64,000 nucleotides of DNA from assembly GCA_017454335.1 (NCBI GenBank), contig JAFTDE010000017.1, forward strand, positions 1 to 64,000, given 5' to 3'. A program made the translations under genes and the position numbers. Below the pieces are notes generated by a model that saw only the letters and a list, made by a program, of their open reading frames with translations, made no database searches and was not told where the DNA came from. Every line of letters starts with the position of its first letter. The first letter of the stretch is position 1. Positions 1 to 6,851 of the stretch are shown here, piece after piece. Source of the stretch: Bacteroidales bacterium (GTDB lineage: Bacteria; Bacteroidota; Bacteroidia; Bacteroidales; UBA932).

Positions 1-302
1 CCGGGGCGAAGTCGAAGGATATTGCCATCCGCAAGGTGTTCGGCGGCACGGTGGAGAGCGAGACCGGGCGGGGCGTCGCCTCGTTTATGCTTTGGACGCT
101 GCTTGCCGCGGTGGTCGGAGTGCCGGTGGGCGTGGTGGCGGCCCGGCGCTTCCTGGAAGGCTGGCCGGAGCGCATCAGCGGCTATTGGTGGATCTTCGTG
201 GTGGCGGTTCTGTTGCTCCTGGCCGTATCTTTTGTTTCCGTCGTCTGGCAGACGCTCAAGGCCGCCCGGACCAACCCGGCGGTGGAACTGAAAAAAGAAT
301 AG
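1..302 (+). CDS. FtsX/MacB-type ABC transporter permease, C-terminal fragment
   Basis: The gene enters from the left edge; the reading frame begins at base 3 and about 99 residues remain. Two membrane segments are visible (around FMLWTLLAAVVGVPVGVV and WWIFVVAVLLLLAVSFVSV). The segment opens with the conserved cytoplasmic motif IAIRKVFGGT and closes with AARTNPAVELKKE, both of which recur in the two intact permeases downstream. These proteins are the membrane half of MacB/FtsX-like exporters, which work with a separate ATPase; no ATPase gene lies in this window. It is therefore one copy of a tandem paralog family. Its last bases and the following spacer are almost identical to the end of the permease at 1092-3407, which points to recent duplication or gene conversion. 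Confidence 0.85.
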   Translation, partial: GAKSKDIAIRKVFGGTVESETGRGVASFMLWTLLAAVVGVPVGVVAARRFLEGWPERISGYWWIFVVAVLLLLAVSFVSVVWQTLKAARTNPAVELKKE

Positions 303-405
303 CAGGTTCGGGGGCACAGAAGGCCAGATTTGCCCCCAAACAAACAAAAACAAGCTTTCGGGGGCAAAAAAGCCATTGTTTGCCCCCAAAATGAATAAAG
401 ATGAA
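279..405 (+). repeat. permease-end/spacer repeat, copy A, with two hairpins
   Basis: This 127-base stretch (end of the permease gene plus the spacer) matches 3384-3510 with a single difference seen by eye (G at 354, A at 3459). It holds two inverted repeats: GGGGGCA at 310-316 with TGCCCCC at 331-337, and GGGGGCAAA at 360-368 with TTTGCCCCC at 379-387. The two hairpin units are spaced exactly 50 bases apart. The second hairpin ends 3 bases before an ATG (391). Confidence 0.85.
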
Positions 406-478
406 AAGTTACCTCAAATTCCTATCCCGTAACAAACTGTACACCGCCATCCAGGTGGTGGAGTTGAAGAAAGAATAG
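401..478 (+). pseudogene. 25-codon deletion scar of an FtsX-type permease paralog
   Basis: The frame from ATG 401 reads MKSYLKFLSRNKLYTAI, identical in protein sequence to the first 17 residues of both intact permeases. After two residues it continues directly as VVELKKE and stops, matching the VELKKE C-terminus of the family. About 750 codons are missing. In intact copies both edges carry the bases GCGGTGG (in the AEAVG codons near the start and the PAVELKKE codons at the end), so a deletion between short repeats within one gene explains the structure. Whether the mini-ORF is translated is unknown; it cannot be a functional permease. Confidence 0.85.
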
Positions 479-479
479 A

Positions 480-776
480 TTAAAAATGACGTGCAAAATC
501 CATCCGTTCATGAAGGATACGGATTATTAATGCACGACCGTTCTCTTGGATGATATAGAACACCATATGCTTTCGGACATGATAGGCTCTAAGACCATAC
601 ATGATGTCATTGTAAGACTTTCCTACTTTGATGGGCGTCGTACCGATTGCGTCCATTGCTGTTTCAAGGAAAGTATAATACCTATCTGCCTGGACCTCGG
701 ACCAGGTGTCTACAGTATATTCCCAAATGGTGTACAGGTCTTCAAGGGCCAGCTTGGAGATATCATACTTTGCCAT
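480..776 (-). CDS. ParE/RelE-superfamily toxin
   Basis: This 98-residue protein has the small RelE/ParE fold pattern: N-terminal helices with LALEDLYTIWEYTVDTWSE, a central YGLRAYHVRKHMVFYI strand region and a C-terminal IIRILHERMDF, close to the usual LRIVRVLHERMD ending of ParE-like toxins. ParE toxins inhibit DNA gyrase, whereas RelE toxins cleave mRNA; the sequence favours the ParE group because an RHH-type ParD-like partner precedes it. The gene overlaps the upstream antitoxin gene by 14 bases, the usual arrangement. It lies opposite to the flanking permeases and directly beside the deletion scar at 401-478, so it looks like an insertion into the permease array. Confidence 0.85.
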   Translation of the reverse strand: MAKYDISKLALEDLYTIWEYTVDTWSEVQADRYYTFLETAMDAIGTTPIKVGKSYNDIMYGLRAYHVRKHMVFYIIQENGRALIIRILHERMDFARHF

Positions 777-1011
777 ATTTCCGCGCTTTCATTTCCTGAA
801 GGTAGGCCTTCGAATCAAAATCATCCACAAATCCACTCGCCAAACCTTCTTCAATGGCGGAACGCAGTGCAATCATTTTCTGCTCCTGGTCTTCCAACAA
901 GCGCAAACCGGAACGCACCACCTCGCTGGCGTTATTATAGCGCCCGCTTGAGATGCTTGCCTGGATAAACGCCTCGAAATGAGGGCCAAGTGCAACAGAT
1001 GTTGTTTTCAT
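763..1011 (-). CDS. ParD-type ribbon-helix-helix antitoxin
   Basis: This 82-residue protein starts MKTTSVALGPHFEAFIQ. An alternative in-frame start two codons upstream (1017) is possible. The segment GRYNNASEVVRSGLRLLEDQE is the characteristic CopG/ParD ribbon-helix-helix dimerisation and DNA-binding region, followed by a charged tail (FVDDFDSKAYLQEM) that would wrap the toxin. It is expected to neutralise the ParE-like toxin encoded just downstream and to repress its own promoter. A -7 box on the minus strand (TAACTTTG, 1039-1032) lies about 20 bases upstream of the start. Confidence 0.85.
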   Translation of the reverse strand: MKTTSVALGPHFEAFIQASISSGRYNNASEVVRSGLRLLEDQEQKMIALRSAIEEGLASGFVDDFDSKAYLQEMKARKYGKV

Positions 1012-1031
1012 AAACAAAAACGAATACTGTG

Positions 1032-1039
1032 CAAAGTTA
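1032..1039 (-). promoter_or_regulatory. -7 box upstream of the ParD-ParE genes
   Basis: Read on the minus strand this is TAACTTTG, matching the Bacteroidota TAnnTTTG element. It sits about 20 bases before the antitoxin start. I see no clean -33 element at the usual distance. Confidence 0.5.
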
Positions 1040-1091
1040 CCAATATTTCATAACAATCCAAGAGATTCCGCAAGAGTAAGCCAAAATACGC

Positions 1092-3407
1092 ATGAAAAGT
1101 TATTTGAAATTTTTATCCCGCAACAAGCTGTACACCGCCATCGAGGCGGTTGGGCTGATTGTGAGTCTCGCGTTCGTGATCCTGATCGGCGGATATGCCC
1201 GGCACCAATGGCGCACGGCACACGGGGCCCCGGAGTGGAAGCATTATTGGGCTGTCGGTACGTCTTATGATGAAGTCGATTTTGTGCAAAGGGGTCTCGC
1301 CAACCTGCTCAAGGAGAATCTGCCGGGAGTGGACATGGCAACGACTTTCTGTTACTATAGTTATGGGCCCACGATAGATGGCGAGCCCCTTCGCAATGAG
1401 GGCATTGCCTATGTCGAATCCGACTTTTTCAACATGTTCCCGATCGAATGGATCGAGGGAGATGTCTCGTCGCTGATCGGCAACGGCATTGCCATCAGCG
1501 AACGCATCGCGCGGGAACATTTCCAGGGACGGGAAGTTCTCGGCCAGCCGATGATCGAGCGGTCGGATACAGTTATCGTTGCGGCCGTTTTTCGCACTGT
1601 CGGCGTGGATCTGTTCAACAAAACGGACTTTATCCGTCTCCGGGAGTACAAGGAATTGCAGTCAGGAGCACAGGGAGGAACCGCCTGTCTGATATCCAGC
1701 AGGTTGCCAGAAGACGAGCTGATAACCTCCCTTGACCGGGTGCTGGAAGAGCATTACCGGAAGAGGTTTGGGCGGGATGAGTCCCGTGCACTGGTGAACG
1801 GATGCATCGAGCGGCTGGACCGCCTGTACTTTTCCGACCTCAACGGCCAGATGGCTTTCCACAAGGGGAACCTGTCCCTGCTGCGGATGCTGTCGGCCGT
1901 GGTCCTGCTGCTGCTCCTGTCGGCGGTTTTCAACTTCATCAACCTGAGCGCAGCCCTGGCGGGCAAGCGGACCAAGGAAATGGGCATGCGAGCCATTCTT
2001 GGCGCCACTCGCAGGCAGGTCGTCCTGAAGTACCTCGCGGAATCACTGCTGTTCACCGTCGTTTGTGCCGGCATCGCCGTTTTGGTCGCCCATGCCTTTG
2101 CGCCGACGCTCAGTGGGTTTGTCGAGACGCGGCGCGGAGTCCGTTTTGTTTCGGCCCCGTTCTCCTGGAGCTGGGATGCGACCAGCGCCGCCCTGTACAT
2201 CGGACTGACCTTGATCGTAGGGCTGCTTGCGGGATGGATACCGGCCCGGCTGGCTTCGCGTTTCAATCCGGTCCAGGTCGTCAAGGGCGACTACCGGATC
2301 CGCAGCAAGCGCGTCTTCTCGAAAGTATTCATTGTCTTCCAGACCGCCCTGGCGGTGCTACTGGTCGCGTTCTCGCTGGTCATGGAGCAACAATATGCGC
2401 ACATGATCCGTCGTCCGGTGGGCGCGAATATCGAGAATATGTATGTGCAGAGTTTCGTCTCTGATGCGCAGGTGGACGCGGTTCGGCAGTTGCCTTTCGT
2501 GGCTGAATTCGGACGGTGCCAGGGTTATCCCGGGAGCTCGTATATGACCGTTTCCGGAGCAGGAAAAGACGGGGAGAGCAGGATTTCTTTCACTATGTTT
2601 GCACTGGACCCGGACGCCTTCCGAATGTGTGGATATGAAGTCGTCGAAGATTTCCACACCCCGTCGGGCACGGGTGCGTGGCTGTCAGAGACTGCATGGC
2701 GCGCGATCGACCTGGAACCCGGACAGACTGAACTTCCGGACTGGTGCGCGAGCCTTCTGGGCACGAAACAGCTTGCAGGCGTCCTGCGGGACTTTGCCAC
2801 CTCGGATGCCGCACACATCGATCCGGACGGACTGGGTGTAATCAACGTGATGGACGGCCGGGATCTGCTCCTTCGGATCAAAGGAGACAGGAAAGCTGCT
2901 GCAAAGCAACTTGAAGACCTCTACCGGCAGTTCTGTATCGAGCGTTATGGCTCCGAGCGAATATCAAGATCCAATGGCTTTGTCGAGGACAATCTGAAAG
3001 GAGGCCTCGAAGAGGCGGAGAATTACATGCGTTTGATCGAGCTGTTCATGCTGCTGGCCCTGCTGGTGGCGCTGCTGGGATTACTGGCAATGTCCGCACT
3101 GTATGCCAGCGAGCAGACACATGACGTGGCCGTGCGCAAGGTTTTCGGCGGCACGGTTGGCGGAGAAGTGATGCACGGCGCACGAAATTACATGATCCTG
3201 GTAGGAATTGCGTGCGTAATTGCCCTGCCCGTGGCCGTATGGATCGCCCGGCGCTATCTCCAGGATTTCTACTACCGGATCGAAGGCTACGGATGGATCT
3301 TCGCCGTGGCGGTGGTGATCGCCGTGCTGATCTCTTTCGCCTCCGTCCTCTGGCAGACTCTCCGCGCCGCCCGCACCAACCCTGCGGTGGAACTGAAAAA
3401 AGAATAG
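1092..3407 (+). CDS. FtsX/MacB-type ABC transporter permease (intact copy 1)
   Basis: This 771-residue protein begins MKSYLKFLSRNKLYTAIEAV. It has one N-terminal membrane segment (about 15-34), a large extracytoplasmic domain of the MacB periplasmic-core type (about 40-265), then a block of three to four membrane segments (about 265-440), a second extracytoplasmic domain, and a final group of three segments (about 645-755). This is the duplicated eight-segment FtsX layout. Conserved cytoplasmic motifs are KRTKEMGMRAILGAT and VAVRKVFGGT. It probably exports a lipid, peptide or drug, or transmits force to an envelope enzyme, together with an ATPase encoded elsewhere. It shares ends and spacer sequence with its neighbours but its extracytoplasmic domains differ from the next copy, so substrates may differ. 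Confidence 0.9.
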   Translation: MKSYLKFLSRNKLYTAIEAVGLIVSLAFVILIGGYARHQWRTAHGAPEWKHYWAVGTSYDEVDFVQRGLANLLKENLPGVDMATTFCYYSYGPTIDGEPLRNEGIAYVESDFFNMFPIEWIEGDVSSLIGNGIAISERIAREHFQGREVLGQPMIERSDTVIVAAVFRTVGVDLFNKTDFIRLREYKELQSGAQGGTACLISSRLPEDELITSLDRVLEEHYRKRFGRDESRALVNGCIERLDRLYFSDLNGQMAFHKGNLSLLRMLSAVVLLLLLSAVFNFINLSAALAGKRTKEMGMRAILGATRRQVVLKYLAESLLFTVVCAGIAVLVAHAFAPTLSGFVETRRGVRFVSAPFSWSWDATSAALYIGLTLIVGLLAGWIPARLASRFNPVQVVKGDYRIRSKRVFSKVFIVFQTALAVLLVAFSLVMEQQYAHMIRRPVGANIENMYVQSFVSDAQVDAVRQLPFVAEFGRCQGYPGSSYMTVSGAGKDGESRISFTMFALDPDAFRMCGYEVVEDFHTPSGTGAWLSETAWRAIDLEPGQTELPDWCASLLGTKQLAGVLRDFATSDAAHIDPDGLGVINVMDGRDLLLRIKGDRKAAAKQLEDLYRQFCIERYGSERISRSNGFVEDNLKGGLEEAENYMRLIELFMLLALLVALLGLLAMSALYASEQTHDVAVRKVFGGTVGGEVMHGARNYMILVGIACVIALPVAVWIARRYLQDFYYRIEGYGWIFAVAVVIAVLISFASVLWQTLRAARTNPAVELKKE

Positions 3408-3510
3408 CAGGTTCGGGGGCACAGAAGGCCAGATTTGCCCCCAAACAAACAAAAACAAACTTTCGGGGGCAAAAAAGCCATTGTTTGCCCCCAAAATGAA
3501 TAAAGATGAA
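3384..3510 (+). repeat. permease-end/spacer repeat, copy B, with two hairpins
   Basis: This is the second copy of the 127-base block described at 279-405, differing at one base (3459). The hairpins correspond to GGGGGCA/TGCCCCC (3415-3421 with 3436-3442) and GGGGGCAAA/TTTGCCCCC (3465-3473 with 3484-3492). In this copy an extra 11 bases follow, bringing the ATG at 3496 into frame with the permease start at 3517; in copy A the equivalent ATG is out of frame. Confidence 0.85.
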
Positions 3511-3516
3511 ATAAAG

Positions 3517-5862
3517 ATGAAAAGTTATTTGAAGTTTTTATCCCGTAACAAGTTATACACCGCCATCGAGGCGGTGGGACTGGTGGTGAGTCTGGCGTTC
3601 CTGATCATCATCGGGAGTTCGATCCGGGACCAGCGGGCGATCGTTACGGATGTTCCGGACCACGAGAATCTGTATCTTGTGGGGCCGCTGGGGCGTTCGA
3701 ATCTGGGCCAGTACCGTCTGGTGCAGGAACTTGCCGCACTTCCGCAGGTTAAAAAGGTAGGAGCCCTGAGTTCCGTCAGCCAACCGGGCAGCATCCAGGG
3801 CATGAACCATACCGTCAAAATGATGGCGATGGACGAAGCATTGCTGGAGATGATCCCGCTGAAGAGCAGCGATGGCGGCCATGTTTCTTTCCCCGGAACG
3901 GAAGGCGTCTTGATCACGGAATCAGCCGCACGCCGTCTTTTCCCGGGTCAGGATCCGCTGGGACAGACGATTGAATTTCCGGCAGCGCAACTTAGCAATC
4001 CTGAAAAAGCGGAGATTTGCGGAATGACCGGAGATTTGAACTATTCCGCCTATGCCGATTTTGATATCCTGGTCAATATGGATTCAAAATCGAACGGTTA
4101 TGCTCGATTCATCCGGGAATCGAATCCCATGCCCCTACTGGTTTTTGTACAATTGGTCCCCGGCGTGGACCTGGATGAACTGGACAGGCAAATCCGGAAT
4201 CTTCCCGGCCTGATTGTCGGACAGGATCAATTGGGGAATGGGCGGATACTGACGCCCTATGACGACTTATACTATTCTGAGACCACCATCCAGGATCTCC
4301 GCCAGGGCAAGGCATTGTACCTTTATGTGCTGGTTGCGCTCGGGGTCCTGCTGTTCCTGCTGGCGCTGCTCAGTTTCGTAAATCTATCCCTGGCTGTTTC
4401 CGGCCGCAGGGCGAAGGAAATGGCTTCCCGGCGCCTTTTGGGAGAGAGCCAGGGACAGGTGTTCGCGCGCGTGCTGTTGGAAACGCTGGGGTTCACCTTG
4501 GCTTGCTTCCTGCTGGCCATTCCGCTTGCGTATGCAATGGTGCCCGGGCTGGACAGCCTCCGGCCGAGCGGGCTCAACATTCCATTCCGGGTCTGCCCGG
4601 ACGCTGCATTCTGGTGCATGGCTGTGGCAGGCGTGGTACTGGCGGCCCTGCTGGCCGGGATCGCACCTGCAGCCCTGTGCGCCTCTTACCGGCCGCTGGA
4701 CGTGGTTTCAGGACGCGTCCGCCGGCGGCAGAAGATGTCTTTCAACCGGATCTGCATCATCTTCCAGAGTGTACTGGCGCTGGTGCTCGTCACCATGACC
4801 GTGACGCTGCACCGGCAACTCAGGTACATGGAGAAAGCAGATATCGGCGTGGATCTGGCTGAAGACCTGTATTATCTGAATATGGGATTCTACGGGATAC
4901 CCTTGACCGACGTGTTGCAGGAGTCCCCTCTCGTCCGCAGGATCGGATATACCAACAAATATCCCACGAATGTTACACAGGGTTATTATGTGCCGAGGAA
5001 TATGGCTGTCAGATACCAGATCCAGTGCGACAGTGCGGCTTTTGACCTGTTGGGATTCCGGGTCGAGGATCGTTTCAGCCAGATCAAAGGGACAACGTTT
5101 CTGACCCGGAGCGCAGCCAACGAAGCGGGAATCACGCGGGAGCACGCCGATCCAGAGTTCTATTTTGACACGAATTTGGAGAATGTCATCATCGGCGGTA
5201 TAATCGGAGATTTCCGTGTCTCGCCGGTAAACGTGCAGATCAAGGAGGCAGGGCCCGTCATGGTGGAAGTTTCCGCCTTGGATATCAACGCGCATCCAGG
5301 TGGTCCTTACCTGATCCAGACGACCCGCAACCATCGGGAATTTGAGGAATGGCTCTATGCAACGGGCGACGAGATTGTACGGGACTTCCAGTTGCCTTTT
5401 GCCAGTCTTTCTGAACTCACAACGGAAGCGGGCTACCTGAAGGACCTCATTGCATCGGAATACGACGATCTGCGGCAGTACCTGCGCCTGGTGGAGATTT
5501 TCTGCCTGGTGTCCATCCTGCTTTCGATCCTGGCCCTCGTGTCGATGAGTTCGTTCTATGCCGGCACGCAGGCCAAGAGCATTGCCATCCGGAAGATATT
5601 CGGCGGAACGATAGTCAGCGAGATCCGGCGGGGCATCCAGTCCTATATGCTGTGGATTGGGATCGCGGTCGGCATCGCCGTCCCGGTCGGCGTAGTGCTG
5701 GTCCGGCGCTTCCTGGAGGATTATCCGGAACGCATCCACGCCTACTGGTGGATCTTTGTCGCGGCAGTCATGATTGTACTGGCTGTTTCCTTTATTTCCG
5801 TCCTCTGGCAGACGCTCCGCGCCGCCCGGACCAATCCCGCGGTGGAGCTGAAGAAAGAATAG
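3517..5862 (+). CDS. FtsX/MacB-type ABC transporter permease (intact copy 2)
   Basis: This 781-residue permease starts MKSYLKFLSRNKLYTAIEAV, which aligns with the previous copy. An in-frame ATG at 3496 would add seven residues (MNKDEIK). The layout is the same: an N-terminal membrane segment, a MacB-core-like extracytoplasmic domain, a first membrane group with RRAKEMASRRLLGES, a second extracytoplasmic domain, and a last membrane group after IAIRKIFGGT. It ends AARTNPAVELKKE. The hairpin-bearing spacer separates it from the upstream copy, with no promoter box seen between them, so the two are probably co-transcribed. The remnant at 6285-6402 derives from a gene close to this one. Confidence 0.9.
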   Translation: MKSYLKFLSRNKLYTAIEAVGLVVSLAFLIIIGSSIRDQRAIVTDVPDHENLYLVGPLGRSNLGQYRLVQELAALPQVKKVGALSSVSQPGSIQGMNHTVKMMAMDEALLEMIPLKSSDGGHVSFPGTEGVLITESAARRLFPGQDPLGQTIEFPAAQLSNPEKAEICGMTGDLNYSAYADFDILVNMDSKSNGYARFIRESNPMPLLVFVQLVPGVDLDELDRQIRNLPGLIVGQDQLGNGRILTPYDDLYYSETTIQDLRQGKALYLYVLVALGVLLFLLALLSFVNLSLAVSGRRAKEMASRRLLGESQGQVFARVLLETLGFTLACFLLAIPLAYAMVPGLDSLRPSGLNIPFRVCPDAAFWCMAVAGVVLAALLAGIAPAALCASYRPLDVVSGRVRRRQKMSFNRICIIFQSVLALVLVTMTVTLHRQLRYMEKADIGVDLAEDLYYLNMGFYGIPLTDVLQESPLVRRIGYTNKYPTNVTQGYYVPRNMAVRYQIQCDSAAFDLLGFRVEDRFSQIKGTTFLTRSAANEAGITREHADPEFYFDTNLENVIIGGIIGDFRVSPVNVQIKEAGPVMVEVSALDINAHPGGPYLIQTTRNHREFEEWLYATGDEIVRDFQLPFASLSELTTEAGYLKDLIASEYDDLRQYLRLVEIFCLVSILLSILALVSMSSFYAGTQAKSIAIRKIFGGTIVSEIRRGIQSYMLWIGIAVGIAVPVGVVLVRRFLEDYPERIHAYWWIFVAAVMIVLAVSFISVLWQTLRAARTNPAVELKKE

Positions 5863-5867
5863 CCTAG

Positions 5868-6287
5868 CTAGTCCACTTCCCATCCCATCCTGCCGGCCAG
5901 TTCCTTGAGCAAAGCGATGTCTTTGGTCGGGATACGGAACGTTACCGACGCCCTGGTGCCATAAACGGGCCTCTCCGGCTCCATCAACATGGCCGGCTCC
6001 GGGGCGTGCGGGTCGTAGCCCAGGAAGGAGTCCTCTGCCGGCTCAACCTGCTGCAGGGCCATGTTCAAGGCTTTCTTGACAAAAGCATTGATGGATATTC
6101 CTGCCTCAATGGCGTGGTTGGCAATCTGCCTGTGGGTGTCAGGAGATACACGAACATTGAAAGATCCAGAATAGCTCTTTTGCGGCTTCCAATTGTGATC
6201 TTCGCAGAAAGCAAGATAATCCTCTACCGCCTCATGGAAAGAAGCCGTGAGTTCTGCAACAGACTCACCTTCATAATTGACAAGGCC
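5868..6287 (-). pseudogene. HicB-family antitoxin, 5'-truncated
   Basis: Read on the minus strand, the open frame runs from about 6287 to the stop at 5868. It carries LVNYEGESVAELTASFHEAV and later a ribbon-helix-helix segment (FNVRVSPDTHRQIANHAIEA, then GISINAFVKKALNMAL). Both are hallmarks of the HicB group that pairs with HicA mRNA interferases. The usual first 25-30 residues are missing and no ATG, GTG or TTG is available before residue 70 or so of the remaining frame. At about 6287 the sequence switches to permease-derived DNA. The tail (ASVTFRIPTKDIALLKELAG) resembles short antitoxin-like proteins of this phylum, so the gene may have been a fusion. No HicA gene is visible. Confidence 0.75.
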
Positions 6288-6402
6288 ATCGAGGCGGTGG
6301 GGCTGATTGTGAGTCTACGGTTTGACCGACGACCTCTCCTCCCTTCCGCAGGTTAAGCGGACAGACGATGTTGGAGATGATTCCGCTGAAGGGCAGCGAC
6401 GG
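6285..6402 (+). pseudogene. three-block remnant of an FtsX-type permease gene
   Basis: Three short stretches match separated parts of the intact permease genes in the correct order. Bases 6285-6325 match the start region (AIEAVGLIVSL codons). Bases 6343-6356 match 3739-3752. Bases 6371-6402 match about 3841-3875 (LLEMIPLKSSDG codons). The DNA between the blocks in intact copies is gone. The first block abuts the truncated hicB frame, so one recombination event probably damaged both genes. Confidence 0.75.
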
Positions 6403-6419
6403 GCACAAGGCAAGTTTAT

Positions 6420-6465
6420 AACTATATAAAAATAGTTGCATAGTTAAAAAATTTAGCTATATTTG
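6420..6465 (+). promoter_or_regulatory. promoter and probable BlaI-type operator
   Basis: A -7 box TATATTTG lies at 6458-6465 and TTG at 6436-6438, 19 bases apart. AACTAT (6420-6425) and ATAGTT (6432-6437) form an inverted repeat, and ATAGTT recurs at 6440-6445, overlapping the -33 position. BlaI/MecI repressors bind dyads of related AT-rich sequence, so autoregulation of the downstream pair is likely. Confidence 0.65.
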
Positions 6466-6485
6466 CAAAAAACGACACGCCGACC

Positions 6486-6851
6486 ATGAAACGCCTGACA
6501 AGGAAAGAAGAGATCATCATGGACCACTTCTGGGAGAAGGGTCCGTTGTTCGTGCGGGAACTTCGGGAACTGTATCCCGACCCCAAACCGCATTTCAGCA
6601 CCCTGAGCACGCAGGTCCGCACCCTCCAGAAAGAGGGCTTCATCGACCACAAGTCCTATGGTCCCACCTACCAGTACTTCGCCAGGGTGACCCGGGAGGA
6701 GTACAAACAGCGTTCGCTCATCGGACTCATCGACAAATACTTCGACAATTCATACCTGAGTGCGGTATCGGCCCTGGTGAAGGAGGAGAAGATTACCGTG
6801 GATGAACTCAGGGAACTCATAGACCTGGTCGAAAACAACGGACGGAAATGA
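6486..6851 (+). CDS. BlaI/MecI/CopY-family transcriptional repressor
   Basis: This 121-residue protein has an N-terminal winged helix (residues about 5-75, with KEEIIMDHFWEKGPLFVREL and HFSTLSTQVRTLQKEGFI) and a C-terminal dimerisation helix region. BlaI-type repressors are inactivated by proteolysis triggered through a membrane M56 sensor protease. The next gene encodes exactly such a protease and overlaps this one by four bases (ATGA), so the two form a sensor-repressor pair. An inverted repeat over its own promoter is the likely operator. The inducing signal need not be a beta-lactam: the partner lacks a penicillin-binding domain. Confidence 0.92.
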   Translation: MKRLTRKEEIIMDHFWEKGPLFVRELRELYPDPKPHFSTLSTQVRTLQKEGFIDHKSYGPTYQYFARVTREEYKQRSLIGLIDKYFDNSYLSAVSALVKEEKITVDELRELIDLVENNGRK

